A stretch of 64,000 bases of DNA from Nymphaea colorata (Eukaryota > Streptophyta > Magnoliopsida > Nymphaeales > Nymphaeaceae): the NCBI RefSeq assembly GCF_008831285.2, contig NC_045139.1, positions 10,690,704-10,754,703 of the forward strand, given 5' to 3'. Position 1 is the first letter of the stretch. Each line of letters starts with the position of its first letter. Shown here in pieces: positions 34,595 through 47,545 of this stretch. The notes under the pieces were generated by a model, which saw only the letters and a program-made list of their open reading frames with translations, was not told where the DNA came from and did not search any database. A program made the translations under genes and the position numbers.

Positions 34595-37500
34595 ATGGCC
34601 AGATTTCTCTCTCTTTTCCTCTCTCTGCTTTCCTTGACGGATTCCGGTCGGCACCGGCACCATGAGGAGGCAGGTAGGAAGCCTGGGCTCTTCATCTTTG
34701 GGGACTCGACTGTGGACTGTGGAACCAACAACTTCATCAACACCACCGACGCCTTCAGGGCCAACTACTTCCCTTACGGCTACAATGGCTATTTCCGGCG
34801 ATCGACCGGCCGGTTCTCCGACGGCAGAGTGTCTCCTGATTTCATCGGTACGACATCGAATCTGACCGCGTAAAATTTATGTGCATGTCTCCGCTGGTCC
34901 TTGGGAGGGTTGACTCGTAGGCGAGCCGATTTCTTCGTGATCGGACACTATAATTTCTCCATGAAATGAAAGTTTTCGAGAAAAGGCATTCAACTTTTGG
35001 TGGTGTGACAAAATCACTACTCCTTGAAGCCTGAATTTATTTTATTTCTCATCGTTTTTTTATTGTAATTTAATCAGTTATAAAATTTAAAAAAATCAAA
35101 TCTAGGCGTGTTCAGACTTGGATGAGGGTGTTAAATGGATCATCCAACGATTTGGATCTAGATCTATTTGTCTCTTTCTTAAAGAATGATACGATTTGGA
35201 TCTGATAGATCTATTTTGTCTAAGATGCTGTAGTCGTCACTGTTTTTGTCAGCTGAGTACGCGAAGCTGCCGTTGATCCCGCCGTTCTTGCAACCGTCGG
35301 CTGATTTTTCACATGGAGCCAACTTTGCATCGGGAGGTGCAGGGATTCTCTCAACTACCAATCGAGGCTTGGTAAAAAGATTTTTTTTTTTTTTACTTTT
35401 GTCAATATTTTGTTTGTGCCAACTCTTTTTGACAGTGACATGGGATCTTTGAGAATATTGGGGATCTCAAATCTGCATATTTTAGTCTGGCTTCAAATAT
35501 GAGGTTTTTAACTAAATTAGGAATTTTAAATTCTTTTTTTTTTTTGTTTCACCTAGTGGTAAAATCCAGTATTTGTTTATTTTTGTAAGTTTCACGTTAA
35601 AAGAATCTTAGATCAGCCTTAGATTTAAGATCCGAGACTACTCTTATGGTTTTTATATATTTTTTTCTCAAAACTATCTTCTTTTTCTAATGTTGGTAAT
35701 GCTTGAAAATATAGTCTCATTTTACTCACGTTCAGGGGGCGAAGGTAAGGGAGTGCCATGGCCTCCCTTCAAATTTTAAAAATTTCAAAAATTTACCTGT
35801 AAATTTTATTAATTTTATTTTAACTTATATAAAAAAATACATATGATTAAAATTTTGAAAGCATAGTACAAAAAATTCCTAGCTCCACCCTTGCTCGTGT
35901 TACATTTGTCAAAGTTTCTGTTTCAATATATATATATGGAAAGCATTTTTATTCCCTTTTTTTATAATTAATTTTTCAAGTCCTGAAGCGCTTCACAAGT
36001 GTGTGCTCAGAGGGGGGCTTGTATGAGCCCTGAATCAAGTTTTAAAAAAAAGTTACATGTAAATTTTAGAAAATTTCACTTGTTATATATAAAAGTTTTG
36101 AAAATGATATTCCAGCCCCTGTCAAAATTAAGAAGCTTTAATTCGGCCCTCCTCATGAAAAATTTCTGGCTCTGCCCCTGCGTGTGTTTAGCGCAAAGTG
36201 TCTGGGATGTACCACCATATTGATGTCATTTCTCTTCATGTATGGCCTTGAAACATAGGACGGACAGGAATAAAAGACTAAGACCTCTATCAGACTAGCT
36301 ATTCTATGCTTCTTGAAGCTTATTTTCATTTGGATTTTCCCTTTTGATTCATGGTCATCCATTTAGATCTCTAGATAATTACAAATTGATGGGAAGGCAG
36401 TGTTTCTTGGACTCAACATGACCTTATTTGGATATCAAAACAGTAACAACTGGCGCCACCTTCAAGCCGCCTAGCCGGGTTTCCGGAGTCATTACCGACG
36501 CTTTTCCCTTAATTAGCTTGTTTGTTTTCCATGATATAATTAACCTGAGTTGATTAAGCTACTCAGGTGGTGGATTTGAAGACCCAATTGAAGCAATTTA
36601 GGAGCCTCAAAGAGAACATCACCAAGCAGATGCAGCTGGGTTCGGTTGAGGCCCAGACATGGTTGGGGAGCTCGGTTTACTACTTTAGTGTTGGGAACAA
36701 TGACTTGTTTGCAGGCTACCTGCTCAACAATGAGACCCTAGAGAAGTACACCATTGATGAGTTCCGGCAGCTGCTGGTTGAAGAGCTCTCTACCGCGATT
36801 CAGGTGCCTTTCTACTTCATCATCAGTTAGCAAAACTTGGTTGATGAATAGGGATGTCAACGGATCGGATTCGGATTGGATACACCTTTAACCATATCCG
36901 CTTTTTTGGATATTCATATATTTGGATTCTGATTCAGATTCGAATTCGAATAAAGCAAAGTCATATCCGAATCCGAATCCGAAATCCGATTTTACAGTCC
37001 GAATCCGATCCGAATCTGATTTTTATATTTATATCCGAATCCGAATCTGAATTTTGGACCGGATTTTGTTTTTTTTTTCAAGTATTAGATAGAGGATATT
37101 TGTCTAAAAATGAATTCGATCTGAATCCGAATCCGATCCGATATTCATGTATATCCGAATCCGAATCTGTTCGGATGTCATTTATTAAATCTGAATCCGA
37201 TCCGATTTCTTAATCGGATATTAATTTTTTATCCATATCCGATTTTTCGGATTGGTCGAATATCCAATTCAAATCGGATATATTGACATCCCTATTGATG
37301 AAGATCTATAACTGCATTCACAATTATATTGCTAATGAGCAACCTATGCTCTATATGATATATAAACGAGCAGAACATGTGAGATATTTCAAAAATAATT
37401 GCATCAAACGGGTTCCGAATTTTGGTTCAAGAATGAAAATTTCATAATCATAATTTCTTCTCAAACTAGGATGGAATCAAAATTCTGGGTTTCAATTTCC

Positions 37501-39899
37501 TAATTCTGGGAAACAAAATACCTTGTTTGTTTAATAATTTCTATTTCTTGTAAATGAGTATTTTGATTCTAAAATTTCATGATTGTGGGTACATCAAGCA
37601 CCTCAGGGATTGGGATTGAATATGAGATCAAAATGTTTAAAACAATTTTGGGTGTGAAAAAAAAGGATTAGTTTCGGATGTATAAATTGATCACATTTTG
37701 GTTCAAGAAATAACATTCCATCAGATTCGGATTTGGCTTGGCTTTAAGTAAACATCTAACCACATTTGGATTAAGTTTTAGATTTAGTTTCATATACATA
37801 TATATCCTATATCGAATATGTATTCATTTTAGATGAGAACATCTTCCTTTATCACAGTTTGTGGTGTCTTCAAGTTTCACTTACTTTTACAAATTTTTAA
37901 TAAAGTTTCACCCACACACACACATATATATTACCTGAAGTAAAAAACTGTTTAATGAATATTTTAAAAAATTTTCCATTTTTTTGGTAAGAAAAACAAT
38001 AGAAAAATCAAAATGACTTTTCTAATAATATTCTCAACTTTTTGAATGGCCAAGATTTTCATTGAGGCTGTTCTCAGACAACAAACTTCCCTCATTAATA
38101 CCCGTGAAAACATACTGATTACTAGGGTTGTGGCAGGCTTTGCAAGAAGAAGGTGCAAGAAAATTCATTATAACATCATTGGTAGATTTGGGTTGTCTGC
38201 CATCAGTTAGAACTTTCTACAATGGCTCCTGCTATGAGATCGCCACCAACTTCACTTTCGCCTACAACTTAGCTATGGAGCAATCACTGGCGAATCTCGC
38301 CTCCGCCATTGACATCAGCTATGTTTGGTTCGATCTCACTGGGTTTCTTAGAATGAGGATGAACAACCCAGAAAAATATGGTATGTATTACGCCTAATAG
38401 TCTTATGAACATTCCTAATAATTTCATTGGGATTCGTGTTTAACTCTTGAAATGGTCACCGTCACGTCTCAATGCGCTTTTTCTCTGGACCATAAAAGGC
38501 CCTAAAACATGCACTGTAAACCCAGATAAAAGGCACAGAGGGGTAGCAACCTTTCTTAAAGGCGGTGGAATGAACCACTCACCCTTAAAAACAAGAGAAA
38601 AAAAAAATCTTATAAACATTCATTTTTATGAATACAAGTTCCTTTTTTTCTTGATACAATGCCATTAATTAAATTTTGCATATTCATGTCTATAAATTGT
38701 GAAACGTGCAATGCCCATCTTTTTATGAAATAACTCTAACAATAGTTATAGGTTTAACCATATAGTTTCTACATCATGCATGTAAATTGGGTTACATAGT
38801 GACTTTCTCTGTGCCACGGAGCAGCGAGTTGCAGGGATCAGGAATATTATTTTAGAAGACATGCAGCAATTGAAAACATTATTTGGCAACAATCAATTTA
38901 TCGAACTCACTAGGTTTATGGCTGTTTTAAGACATAGATGAACAGTAGTATACTCATTAATTAGAATGTTGTGCATATATTATTTGTAGTTCAGATGAAT
39001 AGCAGTCACATGAATCAAATTAATGATCAGACTTTTACCAGTATGCCAGTCTGACTAACTATGTTATCCTTCTTAGGATGCATGATATTTATACCAACTG
39101 TTATGAAATGAGAACAACAAACTGTTTCATGAATCTTGTCCAAAAATTGAGGTAGATTTATGAAATTGTATATGTTAAAGTTTTTTATATGAATCTGCTC
39201 CAATCTTTATGATAAATTCAGAAATACAGTTTCCATTTTCTTTGCCAAACAATGTATTTTGATTCTTAGGCTCATTCTTGAATCACAATTCCAGAATTAT
39301 GGTTCTATCCTAAGGGCAGAATTACGATTTCAGAATTTTAGAAAATTTTTTCATCTTTCTTTATGACTCATGTCATAAAAAATTTAATTCATCAATTCTA
39401 CAATCAAAATTCCATGCTTCAAGTACAAAGGGAAACTAGAATTAGAATCTTTATTCCAATTCCAGTTTGAGGTAGAACTTTGTTTCTAGAATTTTAATTG
39501 AAATTCGAAGCTATCAAACACCCCCTTATAAGGACTCACTCTTAACCAGGTTTACTTTATGGGCACCTTGATTATCAAAAGCATGAGTGTGATTTTTCTG
39601 GAAATTCTTAAGAATTAATCTTTCTCGGAAAATTAGGTTTGACGCATCCTATCGACGCGTGTTGCGGAAGCGGACTTCTCAGAGGTTTGGACACGTGCGG
39701 CGGGAAGAACGGCAGCAGCTACAGCTTGTGTTGGGATCCATGGACACATGTGTGGTTTGATGGGAGCCATTCCCCAGAAGTAGTTCATAAACAGATAGCA
39801 GAAACTTTGTGGGAAGGCAAGGACTCAACTGTTAGACCCACATCAGCTAAGATGCTCTTCCATGAAGATCAGAACATGTTGCCATATGAGAGTCAGTAA
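34595..39899 (+). CDS. GDSL esterase/lipase (SGNH hydrolase), secreted
   Basis: Five exons join in frame to 371 residues: 34595-34847, 35253-35371, 36567-36803, 38137-38380 and 39637-39899. All introns are GT-AG; the five-exon layout and length are typical of plant GDSL lipases. An N-terminal Leu-rich signal peptide precedes block [16 protein letters not shown], with nucleophile Ser38. The block II glycine lies in [10 protein letters not shown] (about 110-117), block III is GNND at 167-170, and block V is FDGSH with Asp326 and His329 in the order D-x-x-H. The full catalytic set is therefore present. The block I motif reads CGTNN where GNN is usual, a mild departure. Such enzymes hydrolyse ester bonds of lipids, cutin or acylated metabolites outside the cell; the substrate cannot be told. 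AATAAA signals lie at 39968-39978. The introns hold at least three MITEs. Confidence 0.95.
35733..35893. mobile_element. 161-bp hAT-like MITE in GDSL intron 2
   Basis: The left CAGGGGGCGAAGG and right CTAGCTCCACCCTTG ends are inverted; flanks CTCACGTT and CTCGTGTT agree at 6 of 8 bases. The AT-rich interior contains AAATTTTAAAAATTTCAAAAATTT-like runs in pieces. Confidence 0.65.
36008..36180. mobile_element. 173-bp hAT-like MITE in GDSL intron 2
   Basis: It begins CAGAGGGGGGCTTG and ends CTGGCTCTGCCCCTG; flanks TGTGTGCT and CGTGTGTT agree at 6 of 8 bases. The right half is nearly identical to 11880-11935. Confidence 0.65.
36849..37294. mobile_element. 446-bp hAT-type MITE in GDSL intron 3
   Basis: TTGATGAA is repeated perfectly at 36841-36848 and 37295-37302. 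The 12-bp termini TAGGGATGTCAA and TTGACATCCCTA are perfect inverted repeats. The interior is built of ATCCGAATCCGAA-type 6-bp units in both orientations, AT-rich and non-coding. It lies 45 bp after the exon-3 donor. Confidence 0.9.
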
Positions 39900-42001
39900 A
39901 TCCTATATATGTATATTGTCCAGTGCAGTGCTTGGCCTACAGACTAAGTGCACATGTGTTGGACTAAAATAAAATAAAGCATTTATTATAATGTAATTAA
40001 CCACTGTTGAAGCCTCTCTTTTCTTTTAATTCTTTTTTTTAACATTATTCAGAGATGTTGGTTCATGATCAAGCCCCAAGTTTTTGAAAAATAAGGTTTT
40101 ACTACTTAACATTTTATTTTATTTTTTTGTTTGGCCTCTATTGAAAGTTAAACAGATAATGTCCCGCTCCAAAAGAAAAAAAAATCCTAGCTCTACCTTT
40201 GAAAGTTGAACCTCTTTTTTTTTTTTTTTACACTATAAGTCTTTAAACCATTGAACTTTTAAAAGTAAACCATGAATTTTAGGGATGAGAGGTTGGGCGG
40301 GGGCTTCGACCTTCATCAGGATGGTGAGTTTTCTGTACTCACTCGGAGTAAAAATAAATGTGCAGCTAAGATGCTTTTGGCAAAAAATATTAATAATTAC
40401 TCACACATTTTTATGAAAAAAAAATTATTCTAGAAGAGGGAAAATCTTAATAATACACAATTAATGATTTGTCGGCATAGTTGACGCTAACAAATCCTCA
40501 TAGCTAATGAAATTTAGTATTTTAATATGATGTGATTGTGAGATAAGACATATATAGAATCAGTTTTCTTAATTCATGGCATCGTCAAGGAAGTTGTTGA
40601 CTTGTTGTAATGGGCAAGGTAAGGTGGATAGGTGGTCAGTCTCTTTTACAAATTTTTAAAATGTCAATTCATTATACTGCAAAAGGAAAAACTAATATGT
40701 AAATTGAAACATAGAAAGAGTGCGACCTCAATACACGGAAAGAAGGTCTAGTACCTTCGAAATATGAAAAAAGGTTGGGGGCTTCGGCTCTCAAGCGGAC
40801 CATAAGATGAATATTTCTACTCAAAGAATATAATTGTTGATGACAAATCTAACCATAACATTATCCAAACCAGAAAAGAATTGTTTAAAGTTATTATTCT
40901 TATTCTTAAAAGAAAATAAGAATTGCATTATCCAAACAAAGAATTTTGATTGTAGAATTATAAAGAACCAAAATTGATCGCATCCTAGGGGGTGGAATTT
41001 TTATTTTGCAGTTTTATAATTTTTCTGAATTCCAAAATTTTAGTTGTATTTTCAGCAAACAAGTCATTTTTAATTTTGAAATAAATATTCTAGATCATCA
41101 AATATAAAGTAAAACTACAAGTAGAGTTTTTCAGTCCCATTGTATATTGAGGGGATCAAACACCTCAAACTCATATTGTAAAGTGAAATATGTCCGTGGA
41201 AATCTTGAATGTTAAGAATTAAAGGGAAAAATCAAACTTAAAAAACGTTGTATGTGTAATAATATGTATGGACGATTTCACTAGAAAATCGGCATTAGTT
41301 AATTTAGAGATACCTGTAAAACCCAAACTTGAATTCAAAACTCAAGGTCCAAGCATGCATGTGGGCTTGTGTGGGCAGTTGCCCACACAGTCCTAGAAAA
41401 TATACTTATTTACATATTTGTTGACCCCAACTTTTTGCATATTTTAGATATTAATATCCTTTAATTATTTACTGATTTATGTATTATGCAGTTCATACAT
41501 TTTACCATGTATTTGACTATTTGAGGGTTCTAAAATACTCTTTTGAATTAATATAAATAATGAATACATCTCCCAATTTGGATGAAACAAAAAAACAGCT
41601 AATGAAATATTTATTCTAATGAACTTGATATTGTTATTAAAAATTAGTCCTGATCAACGTATTGTCCATGAAACACTTTCCATTCGAATATTTTTAAAAA
41701 ATTATACATCACAAAATACATGTCTCGATTGTTTTTCTATTAAATTTAATTCTAAAAGAAAGTGAGACGGGTGATCTGAGTCGAGTCGCCAATTTCTTGC
41801 ATATTTTTTATTAAATTAATAGTAAAAGAACTAAGAAGTGACGAAAGAGCGCGCCGACTCGCCCTAGGTAGATTATATTTATAGCCGACGCGTACCGAGT
41901 CGTGGGCTTTTCCAACAGAGTTTTCCCCCACCCAGATTTGGTTCGACAATCTTGATCGGAGCGGCAAGTCCGCCGGAAGAGGCAGCGTTTCTACGCCCCA
42001 A
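39900..42001. other. Intergenic spacer, GDSL lipase to mitochondrial SSB
   Basis: It holds the GDSL 3' UTR, a diverged CAGGGGCGGAG-type MITE right end near 40185-40205 (CCTAGCTCTACCTTTG) and a GTGTGGGCAGTTGCCCACAC palindrome at 41372-41391. No gene is supported. The final 150 bases are GC-rich and likely promoter/5' UTR of the SSB gene. Confidence 0.5.
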
Positions 42002-42967
42002 ATGGCGCCGCCGCCACCTGCTCTCTCCCGCCTCGCTCCTTCCCTCCTGAGACTCTCTGGTACTAACCTTCTCTCTCTCCCTCCCTCTCTCTCTCTCTCG
42101 CGCGCGCGCGCTCCCTCCAACTCCCTCTCTCTCTCTCTCTCTCCCTCTCCCTCTCTCGCTCTTTGACCCATTTCTTCACAGAGCTCTGGATTCTTCCCGC
42201 CTCACACTCGCGGAATCTCTGCACTGGTACTTCTTCCACCAATGAACCCGACGACGGCATCTTCTCGGCCGAAACGGATTTCGACCGCCGGGAAACCACC
42301 GTCGACGATCGATGCCCGTCATCTTCTCCGACCACCGAGGGTCTGAACCGTAGCCCCTTCCCTTACCGCCTCGAGAACGGCATGGATGTCGGTATTTACA
42401 AGGTAGTGGGTCTCTCTCTCGATACCTGAGTATGTTCTTTCCGTCTTTGCATCCACTTTTGAGGAATTCCTGGGGCTTATGGCGGTGGGAATCCCAGGCA
42501 ATCTTGGTGGGGCAGGTTGGGCAAGCGCCTGTACAGAAGAAGCTGAAGAGCGGTCTCACGGTAACGCTCTTCTCGATTGGGACCGGCGGAATCCACAACA
42601 ACCTAGGGTCCTTTGATGGCAGGAGCCCTATTGAGGATCCTCCAAGGTGCACGGTCCAGTGGCACCGTGCTTGCATTTATCCGGAACCCTTGGGTAAAGT
42701 TGCTATGGAGCATGTGAAACCAGGGTAAACGCGGTTGCTTCATGCTTGTTCGTTCCTCTTAGGATTTAGTTTTTTCGAAGTTCTTTTTTTTTTTTTTTGC
42801 TGCAGTTTGAGCATCATTCATCTTCTCGATTGGAGATTTGATCTTATTGTTTCTATTGTTTTTTAGGTCAATTTTGTATATTGAAGGGAATTTGGAGACG
42901 AAGGTCTTTAATGATAAAATAACAGGTGTTCCTAGACAAATAAGAGAGATCGCCATTCGTAGAGACG
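42002..42967 (+). CDS. Mitochondrial single-stranded DNA-binding protein (exons 1-4, 3' incomplete)
   Basis: Exons 42002-42059, 42182-42402, 42498-42724 and 42867-42967 join in frame with GT-AG introns, giving about 202 residues. The N-terminus MAPPPPALSRLAPSLLRLS is Ser/Arg/Leu-rich like a mitochondrial presequence. The OB-fold of the bacterial-type SSB family follows: AILVGQVGQAP, GLTVTLFSIGTGG, VQWHRACIYPE, LYIEGNLETKVF and REIAIRRDG. These match the conserved order of plant mitochondrial SSB, which coats single-stranded DNA during mtDNA replication and repair. The frame ends with the donor at 42968 after the first base of a Gly codon. A short last exon (expected to carry the last beta strand and a tail) was not recognised downstream. 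Intron 1 is a CT/CG-rich low-complexity tract. Confidence 0.88.
42066..42165. repeat. CT-rich/(CG)n low-complexity tract in SSB intron 1
   Basis: (CT)n interrupted by CGCGCGCGCG. It generates long Arg/Glu-rich antisense frames that are not real genes. Confidence 0.9.
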
Positions 42968-45900
42968 GTATGCTCCTTGATTTTTAGTCTTTGTGTTTTT
43001 TGTTGAATGCATCTGAGAGTGAAAACTGTGGGACATTTCAACTTTTGAGTTGGATTTACTTTATCCACTTTATGTTTACAAGATTGGAGAATTTGGAGAC
43101 AATGTTACCAATCTTCTTGAAGATTGTTCTATTTAGAACAAAGGAAGAAAAAGGAACTTAGATTAGCCGGTTGCTGATTAGTGTCCGAGTCTTTGCACAA
43201 GGTGAAAAAAGTGGTGCAAGACGTAGTTTCTCGTAAGGCTGAAATGTTGCAAAATGACTAAGAATGTGCTTCTGAAATATTAAACCAAACAGGTAATACG
43301 ATTTTTTTTGTGCCACTCAGTTTGCTCCCAGTTAGCTCATGAAGAATCCCAATTCTTGGATCCAAACACAACATCGGTCATTACTTCAGTGAGCATGCTT
43401 CAAATGGTATTCTCTTGAAGATCACTGGTGCATAAATGAACAAGATCTGAAACCACAACTAAACTATGGAGAACTGTCGGCCAGGCAGCAGACAAGGGCG
43501 ATAGCCAACTTTGTCTACATGAATTTAGCGCAAAAGACTAGTTTTGGATAAAAGAAGGATTTTGAGCTTAAAGCCAAAAAAAAAATCTACATAAACAAGT
43601 TTGTTGCGTGTAAATATGGGGATGGTGTTCGGATAGTCCCATACTCCAATTGCTTTTTAGCTAAGGTAGACTCTATCATCAAAAATTTGCCGCCTTTAAA
43701 TTGGTGTACTGAGGTCTAGCTTCTTTACCTAATGATATCAGTTTAATTTAGTATTGGTTATTACAATATGAACTATGCAGTCAAATGCATTCCTAGTCCA
43801 TCTAGGTGCAAAGGTAGGATTTCAGGAAGGCTCGGTGACTACAATTGTAATAAGATCTTTAATCTTTTTATGTTGGTCATATTAATTTCCTTTCAATTCC
43901 TTCTAATTCTCCGAGCTAATGGTGCAATTTTCAGTTTAATATTTTAAACTTGTTTTAAGTCCTGACTATGCTGATCCATCCAGTCCAGGAAGCCTAATCC
44001 TTTTAAGGGCCTCTAGTTTTGTGTGTGCCAAGTAGCACATTTCACTTCTTAGCTATGTCACATGCATAAAGGTATGGGTGCAGAGCACTTTCAAAAAACT
44101 TGGATATGGAAACATGGCCATACAGACACACATATATGCATACCAAACAATAAGATTTTAGACAAACTTATCCATGTTTCACAGTCCACACTTTATATAT
44201 ACACAGAAGAACAAATACAGTTTTTACAGTCCTATTCAAACAAAGAACGGGCTAAAAAATTAGTAAAACCGCAACATCAAAACCAACTGAGAAAGAGAGG
44301 AGGAGATACAGAGAAAAAGAAGGATCAGAGGTCAAGAGAAAAAAGGAGCCGGAAAAGGGGAAAAAAATGAAAACAAAAAACCAAGCAACTGGGTTCTTCT
44401 TGGAGCATAGAGAATTAAAGAAAGGAAGAAAAACTGAAAAAGTGACTGTAGAAGAGTGCCTTCACTGGAAAAAGTTTCTGTCTCACTGGGGAGCTACCAC
44501 TTGCTGGATGCTGGAAATTGAAGTTGGGTAGGATGATAAAGTTTTTCTGTGCAGAACAAAAAGCCTTTGAAAGTGGAAGGTTGTTTACTACTTTACTTTG
44601 TAAACTTAAAAGAACAAAAAAAAAACATAAATATGGATGATTTTGCACTTGTTCAAAATTGTCCAGGCCGAAAAGTCGACAGATTCGGCTTTGGGTGTGC
44701 TGACCACACCTGGCATGGTCAGAGCTGCACCCAAGCTGTGTCCACAGCCGCACCTGCAGCTGTAGCCATGTCGGGTTGGGTTGGGTCGACACTGGTATTT
44801 CCCCCTTTTGGAAGTATCCATGTTACGTAGCTTCTTAGAATGACAAATTGATTGAGTTGAATTTCTAAACAACTGCTTTTTTATCCTTTCTGTATTTTGA
44901 CTAGGTTCACAAAAACATGGCCCAGAGTCTGTTGCAACCTAGCGCAATTTATAGCTGGACAAAGCTAAATTTGAACCAAGCTTGTACAGCCCTTTTAAGC
45001 TCAAGTTGGTCCTTGCCAGAATCAATACAATGTTAAGTGTTAACAAAAACTAAGTTTATCTTGGAATTTCAATACGTCATCTGGCAGATGACATTTATTT
45101 TTCATAATTTTTGGGCAAATATTTTTCGTTTGCTCATTTGTCTCAGTTGGTTTAGTACTTTATGCACTAAGTGTTGCAGAAAATGAAAATAGGCTTTTAA
45201 TGTCTCCCAAAACATGGTTAGGCTTGGCTCCTTTGCTAATGAATGAGATTGAGATAGCATGAGGTACGTTACATAAGTGTGGAGTGTGGGTGTAGCAATC
45301 GTAGGTGAGGGTGCTGGTGCAGCGACTGTTTTGAAGAGTTAACATCTAGTGCAATTTTTTAAAAGCAATGGATGCGGTATCTTCATCTTGCAGGTTTTCT
45401 GCTATCCATTTGTGGTTCCGGTTTTGCTCTATGTAGATGATGAATTGTATACACTACTGGCGTTGACCAATTAAGCCCCTGGATGCTGCCTGAGGACTTT
45501 GATTGTCCTTTTAATATGCAGCCGTTTGTGACTTGTTTGGCCTTATTTATCATTGTCCAATGCATCTTCATAATTTTACGTGGACACTTTTGCTGGAGGG
45601 GCCAACGGTTCCAAGATTTTTATGTTCCTCAAATTTCCTTTGACATATTTCTGTAGAACCTAAAGTTAGCCATTTGTGTTGATCCTTCCAATAGATTTAG
45701 TTATTCATATACGGTTGCTGATGATCTTAAAATGTCCTGTAAACACTCTTGCTATATGTTTTGCATGACTTTTGAGTATTTGCAGTTCAACATACGTGTT
45801 CATTATTTCTGCTTTTAGCAAGAGACTCAAAAAATGTAGCTGGTAACTATACAAGGAAAGAGCTTCTTAGGGAAACTAAAAGGGAAAACAGTACTGTACG

Positions 45901-46329
45901 AGACAACTCCTGCTAAGTGGCTGGAGCTGTTGTTGGCAGGGTGCCAAATTTCTTGGTTATGTAACTGCTGTTTTCTGGTTATTATTGAAATCAATAGAGA
46001 CCCCCGAATGACTTTAAAATTCGAGTTTCCTTGTCTCCTGTGTTCACAGATATATTTTGGCTTCTTGTGTGCTGTATTCTTTGGTCGACACGGATGAATC
46101 CAGCTTGCTAGGCTGCCAAGCGCCAAGTCTGCCTTGAGCAGATTTTGTTAACTTTTCTCTTTGTTGAAGCTGAACTTGCTTTTGATGGTCCTTCAATGCA
46201 TTATATTGTAGGTCGATTGGTATTTTTGGAAAACAAAAGGTGATATTGGTGAGCCGTCTTCCTGAGGTACAAGGGTCGACCACTTTTTAAGTCTTGTTGA
46301 AGCATTTCCAGAAGAAGCTTCAAATTGCA

Positions 46330-46866
46330 TTATTGAATCCAGAATTGGCTATGCTTAATCCTTTCTCTCTGGTATATGGTACATGTATGTGGCCATCCAC
46401 CTTTCCCATCCTCAACTGGGATATTGGACCGTAAAGGAGCTGCGGCATTGGTAAAGAAACTCCACTCTCCTTTTCTTCGAGGCATTGGCAAGATCAAAGC
46501 TTGTATCTCTATCTTTTCTATGCAAAAACCTTGTGTACTGTAAGGAGAATCACAATGAAGACATGGGTGACCCGTTGAGTTTAAGAAATTTGCCTTCTGG
46601 TGCAATTCACGCCCGCCTCCCTGGCTATGAGAGTGCAGGTCATCGCTGAAGCTAAGGCCAAGGTGTTCGTTTGGCTTGATTTGCCTGTATCTCAAACGGG
46701 ACCGCTTCAATTTGGATTCCGAGGAGTAACATCTCGTGTATTTGTAAACGAATGAAAAGAGTACAGGAAGCGAATGGTGTAACGTAACTCTTAAACGCGT
46801 ACCTTGACTCTCTGTTCTAGAAAAAGAAAGAAAGCGTACATGACGTCGTTTAGAGGCGTTTATCAT
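46330..46866 (-). other. Orphan 178-codon open frame, doubtful
   Basis: A long minus-strand open frame, basic and Ser-rich, with no signal peptide, membrane segment or known motif. Its length is notable for AT-rich spacer, but a competing plus-strand frame exists and it may be transcribed UTR of the SSB gene. I do not call it a gene. Confidence 0.2.
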
Positions 46867-47344
46867 GTGAATTTATTTGTTAGACTTCTCTCTCTCTATA
46901 TGCGTCCTTTTGTTTGTTTGTTTTTTGTATTTTGTGTTGTATTCCTTTGCGTCTTCCTTTTTTTTTTTTAACTTCTTGTCACAATTTTTGCTAATGAATT
47001 TCTCATTTTATCCTCTTTCTCTCTCTCTTATCTTTTTTTCATAATCAAAACTATTTGAAACTGCCTGGACGGCCATAGCTTTTTTTAGAGGAAGTGTGGG
47101 GATAAATGACAAGAAGATATTGGATCATCAATTTGGAAGAGATGATGGAAGCGGGGGTTCATTTTGGCCATGGTACTAGGAAATGAAATCCTAGAATGGT
47201 ACCTTTCATCTCTGTAAAGTGTAAAGGTATTCATATTACAAATCTTACGTTCGTTTTTTATCAGAAGCCTGTGATTTAGTTTTTGCCCCAGTAAGTAGAG
47301 GAAAACACTTCTTAATAGTTGGTACGAAATAAAAGGCAGCTGAT

Positions 47345-47545
47345 TCGGTAGCATCAGCTGCAATAAGGGCTCGGTGTCAAACTGACAGGCTGGTGAAGAT
47401 TTATTTTTCTATATTGTAAACAATGGATGCACGACACTCCTGTAGGTCTTGCTCCATACTTAGGTCTCAAACAAGCCCTTCAGCGCAAAGATGGGAAAAG
47501 GGAAAGGGCTTTGACTTCTTTGGGTATATTGTTCCTCAAGTTGTC
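47345..47545 (+). mobile_element. Diverged SINE, relative of 21710-21915
   Basis: The body shares ACAATGGATGCACGACACT, GTCTTGCTCC, GGGAAAGGGCTTTGAC and TTTGGGTAT with the SINE in the Copia gag. An A-box-like TAGCATCAGCTG lies upstream near 47350. Boundaries are approximate. Confidence 0.55.

Noticed and set aside
36854-37213. 119-codon frame of Ile-Arg-Ile-Arg repeats
   Set aside because: It is the translation of the 6-bp units inside the hAT MITE.
41752-42335. Long minus-strand frames rich in Arg-Glu repeats
   Set aside because: They are antisense translations of the CT-rich SSB intron 1 and exon 2.
43292-43345. Candidate SSB exon 5 starting after AACAG (GNTIFFV)
   Set aside because: Phase and a short hydrophobic strand fit, but nothing after it resembles the conserved SSB tail and the acceptor context is weak.
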